64,000 nucleotides of DNA, from NCBI GenBank assembly GCA_030374805.1, contig JARGSG010000091.1:186001-250000 (forward strand), in the 5' to 3' direction. The notes beneath the pieces were generated by a model, which was given only the letters and a program-made list of their open reading frames with translations, did not search any database and was not told the origin of the DNA. Every line of letters begins with the position of its first letter. Position 1 is the stretch's first letter. Shown piece after piece: positions 39,696-48,671 of the stretch. Source of the stretch: Gracilaria gracilis (taxonomy: Eukaryota; Rhodophyta; Florideophyceae; Gracilariales; Gracilariaceae). The translations under genes and the position numbers were made by a program.

Positions 39696-40522
39696 GTGCT
39701 ATGGTTCGGAGTTTCTGCCTGTGGACCGAGAAGCACGTCTTGCACGGCGAGCGAGTTACATGTGAACAGGCACGCGTAGCACGAAATATAAATTGTCTAC
39801 TCAAAAACGATAGTCTGCACATTGATTTTCATGAACGAGACCGCCCAGAATTCGAAAGCTTGTCGCACAAGTCTTCGTACGCAGAAACCGCTAAATAGAT
39901 TTCTACAAGAATTATAGACAAGCATATCCGTTGAATTCTCTACACAAGGAAACTAGAATGGGATTCGTCACCCCAGAAACACAGAAGCTAGAAGCAAAAC
40001 CTCCGTGCAACTCGCCAGATCCTTAGGGAGCGTCGTCGTCGTGTTTCTGCGGAGCACGCTCCGTGCTGCGCTACGCATCGTCTGCGAGCCGCATGGAAGC
40101 GGCGCCTACCGAGGAGGTTTCGTTTGATTGTTTGGATATGAGGCCAAGTCATTGATGACCAAAGTCATCACCAGATCGCAGGCAGTTTCTGCTGTTGGTG
40201 TATGTAGCTGTCGACCCAAAAGCCAGCTTCTCGAGAAAAATGCCGCAATGCTCTTTCATGAAAAGTTTAACTTTTCTATTAGTTAAATAGATTTAAAGGT
40301 GTATTCGAAATATTTTTGCTTGGAATCTTAAGTTTTTCAAAACTGCACAGCCAAAAACAGCTTTCAGAAATAAATGCATGAGGTGTTGTTGAAGTGACTC
40401 GTGCAGGACAGGAGTGACGAATTATATTAAAAGCCGTTCATCTTGCGCTCGATAACCAGCATTATTGCGCTCTATTGATCGCTATACTGATCATTAAAGC
40501 CAAAATATAAAATTGCCCAAAA

Positions 40523-40554
40523 CCGCTATTGATCACTATAGTGATCAATAGCGG
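40523..40554. repeat. 32-bp perfect palindrome
   Basis: CCGCTATTGATCACTA followed directly by its reverse complement, with no loop. An imperfect relative (GCTCTATTGATCGCTA...) lies 55 bp upstream. It could be a dimeric-protein binding site or the end of a fold-back element. Confidence 0.85.
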
Positions 40555-40615
40555 CATTAGGGATATGGCTGAACGACTATTGACCAGAGGAGGTTACTTA
40601 AGGAGTCGCAAGGTG

Positions 40616-40683
40616 TAGTGTGGTCCACACTATATCTGTGGCGGCCCTCGTATGCCACACACAAATTAGTGTGGTCCACACTA
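40616..40683. repeat. Twin 17-bp palindromes TAGTGTGGTCCACACTA
   Basis: Identical near-perfect palindromes at 40616-40632 and 40667-40683, each followed by TAT, with related half-sites (ACACTATATCTG, CCACACTAAATAC) nearby. They lie 3' of the membrane-protein gene at 40950, which runs on the opposite strand. Confidence 0.8.
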
Positions 40684-40949
40684 TATGCGTTTCTACACTA
40701 TATCTGAATCCACACTAAATACAGTGTTCACCTGTACTTGAAGGACATGCCACGACAAACAATTTACCTTTTCAGCAACCTTTTTTTGACTGTAAGAGTG
40801 ACAATGTGCGCTTTTCTGTGCTGAAGAGTTTTTGTAGTGTAAAATGCATTAAACAATTTTGTTTTATTGTCAAAACCCCTGTTTTCTAAACGGATTGTTA
40901 TTTCGACAAAAATTAACAATGATGTAGATTCGGGGGGAAAGGGATCAAT

Positions 40950-42539
40950 TCAAACGACGGAATCTTTTTCCACGATTCCCAGATGAGCCCCCCCATCTGG
41001 ATCTTTGATCAAGCCCACTTGCAAAAGAATCTTTTCAGGATAGGCACATTTCCGTACTTCCGAAGCATACATGGTGGCAACCGACTCTATGCTAACAACG
41101 TCCGACTGTATCTCCAACTTCCTGCGCTGATAAACCTTCCAAACGAATGAAAAGAAAATCGACAGCAGCACAACCGAAATTGCACCGAGGATGAGGAATG
41201 TTTCCCACAATCCAATCGTCACAACATCCTCCTTTTCTCCAGTAGTCACCGTGATCGTCTCCCCTTCATATCGAGAGTAGAACATGCGGTCTGAACGAAC
41301 CCTGGTGCGCATCTCCATTGCAAACGTTTGTGCTCCGACAAAGCGCGCAAAGTCTGTTTCGAGAAGCCATGCCAACAGATCTCCGTTCGCTTCATATTCC
41401 ACCTCCTTGCTGCCCGAGAATATCTCCAAAGAAATCGACTGCAGCTCCTCATGTTCCACTCGATCCATGGGTTGTCCGATTCCGTCTGGACATATATACT
41501 GATCTCCGTCAAAACTCCAGTTGCCCACGTACCGCAGGGAAGGGAGCTCATCAAAACATGGTAGCATTTCTGGATCACTCACCCTTGCCTTGTATAACGG
41601 AATAGTAACTCGGTAAATAAAGGGTCCTGTGCTTCGGACCACACCATACATTGACCAGGGAACGTTGCTATTGAAATGAGACCTCTTTGTCACTGCAATG
41701 TAACCACGATACCTGACGCCGTTGTCGTCGACTACCTCAGCGGCAAAAACGCCTGAAATCCTATCAGAGCTGAATCCATCCTCATTTCGGAGAGGGGATA
41801 ACGTAACCGTTCGAACAGACGGTTGGTTCGTTGCCGGGGGATTTGAAAAGAACACGGCAGCTGTTCGATTTTCCGAATCGTTGGTTCCATCTAGACATTG
41901 AACTCTCTGAACTCCGTCCTTTCGAATCACAGCTCCGATATACACCACGGTATACGAGTCGTTCACTCGTCTCACACACGACGAAACAAACTGCGAGGCG
42001 AGGTTGGGATCTTCCCTCACAGCATAATCTGAACTCGAGTTGGACCCGGTGGGACTGAAGGAATCAATATTCCCAGCATTCTCTTCGCTTATCCCAAACA
42101 GCGGTACAGGTGACATGAGAATAGCTTGACCCTCTGGCACGTTCACCGCGTCTCCTGTCAGGGCAGCAGTCGAAAACGTAGACACGATGGCGAGTTGGTC
42201 CTCATCAATCTTGCGATCAAACAGAGCTGTGGCGGCGATGAGGAAGATGAGGAGAAAAATTCTTATTATCTGTGTGACCGCAATGCCCCGGCTGCGGCCA
42301 GTAACTAGAGTGCCGGTACCAAGCGCACGAAGAACCAACGGGGCAGAACGTATTCGAACGACATTTCCGTTGGTGACAGACCTACGGGCAGCGCAGTGGA
42401 CGATGTCATCCTTGAACAATTCCTGCAAAGGACGTAGCACTAGTTCGGTGACAAGTAGGATGATGAGGAAAAACTGTCCGATTCCGACGTGAAGAGTCAA
42501 AGTGGATGCCGATGCCGGAGCAGCTGAAGACAAATCCAT
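40950..42539 (-). CDS. Orphan membrane protein with a large non-cytosolic domain
   Basis: A 529-aa frame from the ATG at 42539. Hydrophobic segments are at about 13-32 (IGQFFLIILLVTELVLRPL), 84-106 (VTQIIRIFLLIFLIAATALF) and 445-468 (FLILGAISVVLLSIFFSFVW). The roughly 340 residues between the second and third segments contain scattered cysteines (CVRR, VQRCLDG, LPCFDELP, YICPDG) and are probably extracellular or lumenal. The C-terminal 60 residues, starting KVYQRRKLEIQ, should be cytosolic. I do not recognise a family. The layout suggests a surface or secretory-pathway protein. Confidence 0.75.
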   Translation of the reverse strand: MDLSSAAPASASTLTLHVGIGQFFLIILLVTELVLRPLQELFKDDIVHCAARRSVTNGNVVRIRSAPLVLRALGTGTLVTGRSRGIAVTQIIRIFLLIFLIAATALFDRKIDEDQLAIVSTFSTAALTGDAVNVPEGQAILMSPVPLFGISEENAGNIDSFSPTGSNSSSDYAVREDPNLASQFVSSCVRRVNDSYTVVYIGAVIRKDGVQRVQCLDGTNDSENRTAAVFFSNPPATNQPSVRTVTLSPLRNEDGFSSDRISGVFAAEVVDDNGVRYRGYIAVTKRSHFNSNVPWSMYGVVRSTGPFIYRVTIPLYKARVSDPEMLPCFDELPSLRYVGNWSFDGDQYICPDGIGQPMDRVEHEELQSISLEIFSGSKEVEYEANGDLLAWLLETDFARFVGAQTFAMEMRTRVRSDRMFYSRYEGETITVTTGEKEDVVTIGLWETFLILGAISVVLLSIFFSFVWKVYQRRKLEIQSDVVSIESVATMYASEVRKCAYPEKILLQVGLIKDPDGGAHLGIVEKDSVV

Positions 42540-44136
42540 GGCGGATGTATGAAGAACCCGGAATGAAATGAAGTTTTCATGAACCTTCAGGCACGCAATG
42601 GCAGAAAGAAGCTACTGAGCCTTCTTGCCATTTGATAGGATGAGGGCCATGATACTGGCAAGAGATGAAGAAGAAACGACCGAGCTTTGCTTATCCTCGT
42701 CTTGCAGGACTATCAGCGAGTGGTGCAGACTTTGGTCATGATGATGATGACGTCAGGCACGTGATAGCAAGAATTTCAATTACAAAACCTGCAGTTGCCA
42801 GCAGCAATGACGGCGATAAAAGACATCCATAACGGGGCTATGCCCCCGTTCCCCTTGGAACAATCACGTTGCGTCCTGATTGCAGCTGATTCGTCCTCTC
42901 CCAGCCGTAACTTTAGACCGCTTAGTTAAGTTACCTGTGGGGAACGTTATACTTACAACAGTACGTAACATGGTGTCCTGTTATTAGGTTAGATATCCGT
43001 TTAGATACGGAAACGTGTATCTCAAAGCTGGTGGCGATTTGAATGCAGCATGCCTCGCGGCGTGCCGTGCAGCGTGCCGCATCCCCTGTCGTCCCAAACC
43101 TGGATTTAAGTACTTCAATATTCGACCAATCCCTTGGCTTCAACTTATAAGAGCCTTGCTGTGACCAAGTTGGTGGCAGCTAAAGGGAGATCCGTTAGGG
43201 AAGGGAGGGGGTATAGTAGCTAAGGTTAAGTGGGCTACAACTCGAGCGAGTCCATAGTTGGCATGCTCGGCGAGCGGGGATTCGAATCTGTTTTACTGTT
43301 ATCATTTATGTTGCATAGTTCCGTCTTCTAGAGTGTGGCATACAGTAAACATTATCACACATACGACAAATATCAAGTTCTTCGACTCTGCAAGAGCACT
43401 CTTGATTGTTCTTTCGCTTGGCACATGCCCCTAGGCAAAATCTCATCACAAAAGAGACGCCAACTGTGACTAAGTTGTTGCTGTCCACATTGTCTCTTCT
43501 CGAAAGCAGGAGGAACGATAATCGATGAACATGAAACAGGTTCAGGTGTATTCTCCATAGCGTTTGCTGCTCCCGCGACCAAAGCAAGGGATACCGAGTA
43601 GAACGACCAAAGAGGGAAGTCAGGGAAACCTGATAGCCCATGGAAACTATTTTGCTAGTAGCAACTTTGCTGCTCTGATGTTATTGTTTTGAGGCACGCT
43701 GTGGTTGGAGCGGCTCAACAAGCAGCATACCATTCGAAACTTCCTGTTGTGAATGCTGAAAGGTCTGTGCTGTGCCTCGTCACAATCCCCTCACTTCCAG
43801 AAATGAAATTATGCAACACCAACTGGGAAGGAGAATGTCCCTCTAGCACGCAGAGACACCCATTTTTCAAGAGATGTACTCTTGTAAAGTTTAGGGCACA
43901 CGGTGACAAGGTAGATATAAGTTGACCCTTCGGGTACGCACGCAGAGCTACACGGTACACGTAAGATACTACAAATTCTATCTGACAGCAGAGCAAAGGG
44001 TGAGCTTTTTTTTAAAGAATTGAGCTCTTGTTCGTGATCGGCTTCACGTTGCTGGCATCGAACATCACGCTGTACCGTTGGTACCAGACGCACTATTTCC
44101 TACTCAATCGCGAGTACTTCGTGTTGCGGAAGTCCA
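42540..44136. other. Intergenic stretch, one weak cysteine-rich frame
   Basis: Mostly no recognisable features. A minus-strand frame with an ATG at 43641 (43306-43641, 111 aa) has a cysteine-rich end (MRFCLGACAKRKNNQECSC, ICRMCDNVYC), but its first half looks random. I would not call it a gene without transcript support. Confidence 0.35.
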
Positions 44137-44142
44137 TATAAA
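44137..44142 (+). promoter_or_regulatory. TATA box of the secreted peptide gene
   Basis: TATAAA 115 bp upstream of the ATG at 44252, the same spacing as for the gene at 38595. Confidence 0.65.
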
Positions 44143-44251
44143 GCTCACACCACATATCCACTGAACCGCACCCACCCTCTTCACACCAAGCACTCCTGTC
44201 GTTCAAAGAACCAGGTTCAATTTCGTCCTTCAACACACCGATTGATTAGAC

Positions 44252-44623
44252 ATGAAGTACCTCGCAATTCTTTCTATTCTTTTTGCCTCATTTGCATTTG
44301 TTTATGCCGAGGAAGGTGCACCCGCACTTGGATCAATTGTGGCGGACAGAAAGCAAGTTGAAGTGGATGTATTGCAAGAGAAGCCGGTGCACACGTCTCT
44401 TACTGCTGACCTGGAAGAGTCATCTCTTGAAATCCCAAGCGCTCGATATTCATGCCGACGTGAATACCGGTGCCGTAAGAAATCGTGCAGAAGGGAGTCT
44501 GGTGATTATGGAGGGTACGATCGTTGCAGTTATCGCTACTTCTCCACAAGTCGTCGCCCTCGTTGTGTTCGCAGGAGAAAGTGCACGTGCAGGCGAAGAT
44601 GCAGGCCACAGGGCGATTACTGA
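44252..44623 (+). CDS. Secreted Arg/Cys-rich peptide precursor (antimicrobial-peptide-like)
   Basis: A 123-aa frame. Residues 1-19 (MKYLAILSILFASFAFVYA) form a clear signal peptide. Residues 20-65 are acidic, and residues 66-123 are extremely basic with eight cysteines (positions 68, 74, 79, 92, 105, 111, 113, 117), enough for four disulfides. Acidic propeptide followed by cationic cysteine-rich mature peptide is the classic plan of defensin-type precursors, where the acidic part neutralises the cationic part before cleavage. IPSAR ahead of YSCRR could be the processing point. No known defensin spacing is obvious, so the family is unknown; a structural or adhesive secreted protein is the main alternative. 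Confidence 0.75.
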   Translation: MKYLAILSILFASFAFVYAEEGAPALGSIVADRKQVEVDVLQEKPVHTSLTADLEESSLEIPSARYSCRREYRCRKKSCRRESGDYGGYDRCSYRYFSTSRRPRCVRRRKCTCRRRCRPQGDY

Positions 44624-45040
44624 TGAACGGTGGTCTAATCCAAAGTGCGCGTCCATACAGATGAAGAACGCAGCTCAACCGCGGTATATCTATTATACAA
44701 TGATCTAAAACTGTTATGGACGTAAGGATACGAAAGAGTTAAGGGATTGCATCATGTGTCGCAGCCTGAGCGATTGCTTGGTGAGGGAGGCGGCTATCTT
44801 TCTTGTGTTTGCTTCATTGAATGCTTTGCAATATAATAAACTGTTTTTGCGTCAAAGCTGTCTAATGCGCTTTGTGCAGTGAAGAGTACTGTGCCTTATT
44901 CCTCGAAGAGTGGGCGTCTCCTGAAAAACCAAATCGCAAACGCGCTTCTCAGTGGGTATGCGCGTTTGCGTTTGGGTAGAGGTCCTGAAAATCGCAGTGG
45001 ATCAAACCGCAAACCAAAGCGTCACCTAATCATCGAGAGT
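44624..45040. other. Region between the peptide gene and the second Harbinger-like element
   Basis: The plus-strand transposase frame is open back to about 44855 without an ATG, so an upstream exon or a non-ATG start is possible. I could not find matching inverted repeats here and to the right of 47064. Confidence 0.4.
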
Positions 45041-46285
45041 ATGCAGCTTGCTCCTTCTCCCACCGTCACCCTTCCAGTACGACTTCTTCCTCGACACTTC
45101 TGGTTTTTTTATCCGTGTTGCACTGCAATGACTCGTTGTCCCCCGCACTTCATCTTTAAGCCAAAACGGCAACCGTCGTTCAGGACTAAACTGGTCCCTT
45201 ACCAACGACGCATTCGACAGGGTAAGATAACAAGATCGGCATTAAGATTCCCACGTCATTCGCCATTTTCTTTTTTGTATGGCAGCGGATGCGAACCGTC
45301 CCTAATCACACTCACAGGCCTCGATCACAGGACATTTCGTTACTTGCTCGAAAAGTTCAAACCATATTATGAACAGTTCACACCGTACACAGAATGTGGT
45401 TACATCAGAATGCGGTCCACAACCAACCGTGGAAGACCCAGATTGATGGATGCAACCACCTGTTTAGGCCTAATTTTGTCGCACACGAGGACTAGAGGTT
45501 CTTTAATGAACCTATCCCTCATCTTTGGCTCCACCGCAAGCGTTTCTTCTCTCTATATTAGATTCGCTCGGCGTTTTCTGATCAAGATTCTAACAAACGA
45601 TTCGATGGCAACTGTGAAAATGCCATCAGCTTTGGAGGCTCAATTTGCGATGACTCTCATCAAGGCCAAGTACCCGTTTCTCCACAACGTCTACTGTTTT
45701 GCAGATGGACTCAAACTAAAACTACAACAGAGTGGGGAACAGGTCATTCAGAACCGTTTTTACAACGGCTGGACCCATGACCACTATGTAGCAAACGTGC
45801 TCACATTCAGCCCAACAGGGGTAGTTATTTCGTGCGGATTGAATGCACCGGGAGCAATGCACGACTCCCATGTTGCAGAAAAATCTGGGGTGTACGAAAA
45901 ACTCGAAGCAGCGCACGAAGAGAATGGGGGGCGCTGTGTTATCGAATCGGCATTTTCAAGGGAAAGGTATCCGTTTTTACTTAAGAGCAGCCCCAACATA
46001 GTCGCTACGGCGGCTAACGCAGCCGAACTTGAAACTGGTAGGCAAGCAACATCTCTTCGACAAAGTGCTGAGTGGGGAATGCGAGCATTTAAATCATGCT
46101 TTCCGCGGGTTGAAGACAGATTGCGGTACGAACCATATGGTGAACGAAAGATGTTTCTGACCTCTTTAGTGCTTCTGTTCAACCTACGAACAAGAATGGT
46201 GGGGTTGAATCAGATCAAAACGGTGTTCACACCAGCATTGCACCGCAACGCGAACTCTTTGTTCACTCATTTCCCATCCTTCTGA
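45041..46285 (+). CDS. Harbinger-like DDE transposase (DDE_Tnp_4 type)
   Basis: A 414-aa frame from the first ATG at 45041; the frame is open further upstream, so the start may lie in an earlier exon. Catalytic residues fit the DDE_Tnp_4 fold: Asp in YCFADGLKLKL, Asp in GLNAPGAMHDSHV, Glu in RQSAEWGMRAFKS. The blocks NRFYNGWTHDHYVANVL, AEWGMRAFKSCFPR and FNLRTRMVGLNQIKTV are typical of a group common in oomycete, fungal and algal genomes. These enzymes cut the element out and insert it at 3-bp targets. The stop lies inside the end of the convergent partner gene. The frame looks intact, so the element may be recent or the gene may be kept by the host. Confidence 0.88.
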   Translation: MQLAPSPTVTLPVRLLPRHFWFFYPCCTAMTRCPPHFIFKPKRQPSFRTKLVPYQRRIRQGKITRSALRFPRHSPFSFLYGSGCEPSLITLTGLDHRTFRYLLEKFKPYYEQFTPYTECGYIRMRSTTNRGRPRLMDATTCLGLILSHTRTRGSLMNLSLIFGSTASVSSLYIRFARRFLIKILTNDSMATVKMPSALEAQFAMTLIKAKYPFLHNVYCFADGLKLKLQQSGEQVIQNRFYNGWTHDHYVANVLTFSPTGVVISCGLNAPGAMHDSHVAEKSGVYEKLEAAHEENGGRCVIESAFSRERYPFLLKSSPNIVATAANAAELETGRQATSLRQSAEWGMRAFKSCFPRVEDRLRYEPYGERKMFLTSLVLLFNLRTRMVGLNQIKTVFTPALHRNANSLFTHFPSF

Positions 46286-47064
46286 AGGGCATCACTATGG
46301 TGGCCACCACTCGGCGCACGACCAGAACCAATTAAAAGCATCATCATGCTCATCATGTTGTCATGGTTCTTCTGTCCTGATTCTATTAGACGTTCAACCC
46401 TAAGAGCCTCCCGCTGCTCTCTCTCTATTTGCCGCTCCTCCCTTTCTCTTTCCCGCTCTATACGCAGTTCCTCTCGCTTTCGTTGCTCCTTCCTATCTTT
46501 TTGATCCTCAAGGATCGAGAGCTTGTAAAGAGTAACCAAATCTTCGTTTCCATCGGGTTTGGCTCGACGCATGTGCGTTAAGCGGCGGGATTGCAAGGCA
46601 GTGGTGGTTACGAGCGCAGTGGTCGGAGAAATTTCTTCAACGCCTTCCTCGTCGCCTTGATTGTCTTCATTCTCCCCCTGAAGTGCTTCTTCGAGATCAG
46701 TAGCTTGTTCTTCTTCTTGTATATTCCCTAACTCGAGGCCGACATCCTCATCAGCGTTACCAATATCGCATTTCTCTTTGATCATCTCATTGATCTTCTT
46801 CGCCCGCTTCACATCTGGAGGGCAATGCGGATCTCCTGTTGGAACCTTCGTTCGGTAAAGAGCTGCAAATTTGCGACGGAGCGATTCGGGAGTACGTTTG
46901 TAAGAAGGGAACACATCGTAATGATTCTTCGTTACGGTGTCGCATTCCATGGGTCCTATCGGCAAGAAATGTTCCAAAACGTCCAGTAAACTGTTCACCT
47001 CCCTTGTTGTAAAGCTAAACCCACGCGCCTTGCTCTGTTTATGTTTCTTCGACGGCTGCGGCAC
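46267..47064 (-). CDS. Harbinger-like accessory DNA-binding protein
   Basis: A frame of about 265 aa whose start is unclear: the first codon given here is GTG, and the frame stays open upstream without an ATG to a stop near 47240. An upstream exon joined at an acceptor such as TTTATTCCAACAG is plausible. The N-terminal part (FTTREVNSLLDVLEHFLPIG, then VTKNHYDVFPSYKRTPESLR and VPTGDPHCPPDVKRAKKI) is the SANT/Myb-like module that accompanies this transposase type. A glutamate-rich middle and a charged coiled coil (REREREERQIEREQREALR) follow. It overlaps the transposase gene tail-to-tail by 19 bp. Confidence 0.82.
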   Translation of the reverse strand: MPQPSKKHKQSKARGFSFTTREVNSLLDVLEHFLPIGPMECDTVTKNHYDVFPSYKRTPESLRRKFAALYRTKVPTGDPHCPPDVKRAKKINEMIKEKCDIGNADEDVGLELGNIQEEEQATDLEEALQGENEDNQGDEEGVEEISPTTALVTTTALQSRRLTHMRRAKPDGNEDLVTLYKLSILEDQKDRKEQRKREELRIEREREREERQIEREQREALRVERLIESGQKNHDNMMSMMMLLIGSGRAPSGGHHSDALQKDGK

Positions 47065-47365
47065 GTCCGGATGTGCAACGCAAGGCGCAGAGCGTTTGTG
47101 GGTTCCGGTTGTATTTGTGTTCTGTTGGAATAAAACACGTTTCGGTGTACGACAAGTTACGGTTGTAGCATTGGCGACGGTTGAAGGTTTATCGGAAACC
47201 AGCTGTATATCGCTCTGTATTGTAAGTTTGTAGTTTTCTCAGGCACTAGAAGACTAGGATTGTCCTCTCCTTGCTGGTTTATCGCGAAGAAGAAAGAGAT
47301 CGTCAAGAACCGAATGGCCGATAAAAACGCAGAAGTTTGATGTACGCTTCATTGGGGATGAACGT

Positions 47366-47892
47366 ATGGCGGAACGAGCCGCGGTGTCAAAGCGAGCTGC
47401 ACTTTCGCTTCAAGTCAGAAGACTAGCAGTGGCGGGAGCTGGTGCTGGTTTTCGTTCGGGCATCGATGCGTTTATGGAGAGGTTTGCAATGACGAAGGAG
47501 TGTTTGCGTGGCGGTATTACTCGCCTCGCATGTCTCCGGACGCCGTGCGAAGTGGAGCACGCAAGTCACAGAAAACAAGCAAATCGTGACGATTTGAGTG
47601 TGCGCAAACAGCGTTTTTGTATTTTCAGGAGACGCCCAGTGACTTCGATTCACTAACACATTGCATTTCGTTCACCATTCTCATTACCGAATGTTTACTG
47701 GAAGACAAATGCTCATTGCGATTACAGCTATACCACAACACAGCCCTGCACTTCTTCTGCATTCTCCACTGTGAGAACGAGTATACTTTCACCTCAGTTC
47801 ATCCAACTGCCCGACGACGATTGACGGAGATCATCATTCATTTAGACCGGACTTTCTTTGAAACAGTTTGGAAATATGCGTATAGAAAATAG
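47366..47892 (+). CDS. Possible two-exon gene of unknown function
   Basis: The first frame starts at an ATG at 47366 (MAERAAVSKRAALSLQVRRL). The second frame runs to 47892 (FFCILHCENEYTFTSVHPTA ... FFETVWKYAYRK). Between them GTTTTTGTATTTTCAG, ending near 47630, is a textbook splice acceptor, so a short intron joining the two is plausible; I could not fix the donor. No family is recognised. The pieces could also be unrelated open frames. Confidence 0.3.
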
Positions 47893-48671
47893 AACTTATG
47901 TAGCATGCGTTCCCGACATCAACCACAATACTTCACAAATGTTTATTTACTGCACTCCAGGTTTAGCATGTGGATCTCATAGAATTGACCAATCTAGTAG
48001 TTCTGAATGAAGGATTGGATTTCAAAATGCCCTGACAAACTGCGGGAGGCTCTGAAACCACAACGCCAACCGTTTCGGTTCAAAATGCGAACCTTTATAT
48101 GTTCATAGCCTGTGCCCACGGAGATTTTCGAACAAACGGGACTGAGGATAACGAAATTTGCGTCAAAACCCATTTTGCTTGAAAATCCACGTTTGGATCT
48201 TGATAAAGAGTTACAATGGTACTACGTGTAATCTTACGTTCGTACCTGCTTGGCAACATAATTCTACAGTATCGAAAACAGTTTTTACGTTTTCCCGTAA
48301 ACGACTCGTTTATAGGTTTTCAGTGAAAACTTTTCACTGTAAGTTACGCCGTACAGTATCGAAGAGTGCACGGTAGACAGTCCGATAGCTTACAGTTGAT
48401 AGACGATGGTGTCTCGTAGTGGCCGCTGGTGCTGTTCACACTCGCTGTACACGCGTCCACCTGGTGGCTCCAGCGTTGTGGCCTACTTGGCGAGCAATGG
48501 CAATAATGCCAATCGCTCACGCAGTCGCGAGTTTGACACGCTGCGGCGCAGCGCACTCGACAGGTACGAACGTCGATTAACTTCAAGTTACCAGTCGCCG
48601 TCTCCATCACCGCCGTCCCTTATCGCCAATCGCCATCCCCTTCGCGGATCTGTCAGACCAACCCCTTCGCC
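47893..48671. promoter_or_regulatory. Upstream region of RPN1
   Basis: No gene is supported. It contains a perfect 9-bp hairpin CAGTGAAAA-C-TTTTCACTG near 48321-48339 and a direct repeat ACAGTATCGAA (about 48267 and 48354). An ATG at 48406 opens a frame that overlaps the RPN1 start in another phase; it matters only if transcription begins upstream of it. Confidence 0.4.

Larger units (their letters stand above)
39696..40949. other. Intergenic stretch with several palindromes
   Basis: No gene is supported. It holds a 32-bp perfect palindrome at 40523-40554, a weaker relative at 40468-40500 and twin 17-bp palindromes at 40616-40632 and 40667-40683. The remainder is AT-rich. Confidence 0.5.

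Noticed and set aside
43200-43300. A GGATTCGAATC B-box-like word suggesting a tRNA
   Set aside because: No matching A box at the right distance and no T stem or acceptor stem pairing.
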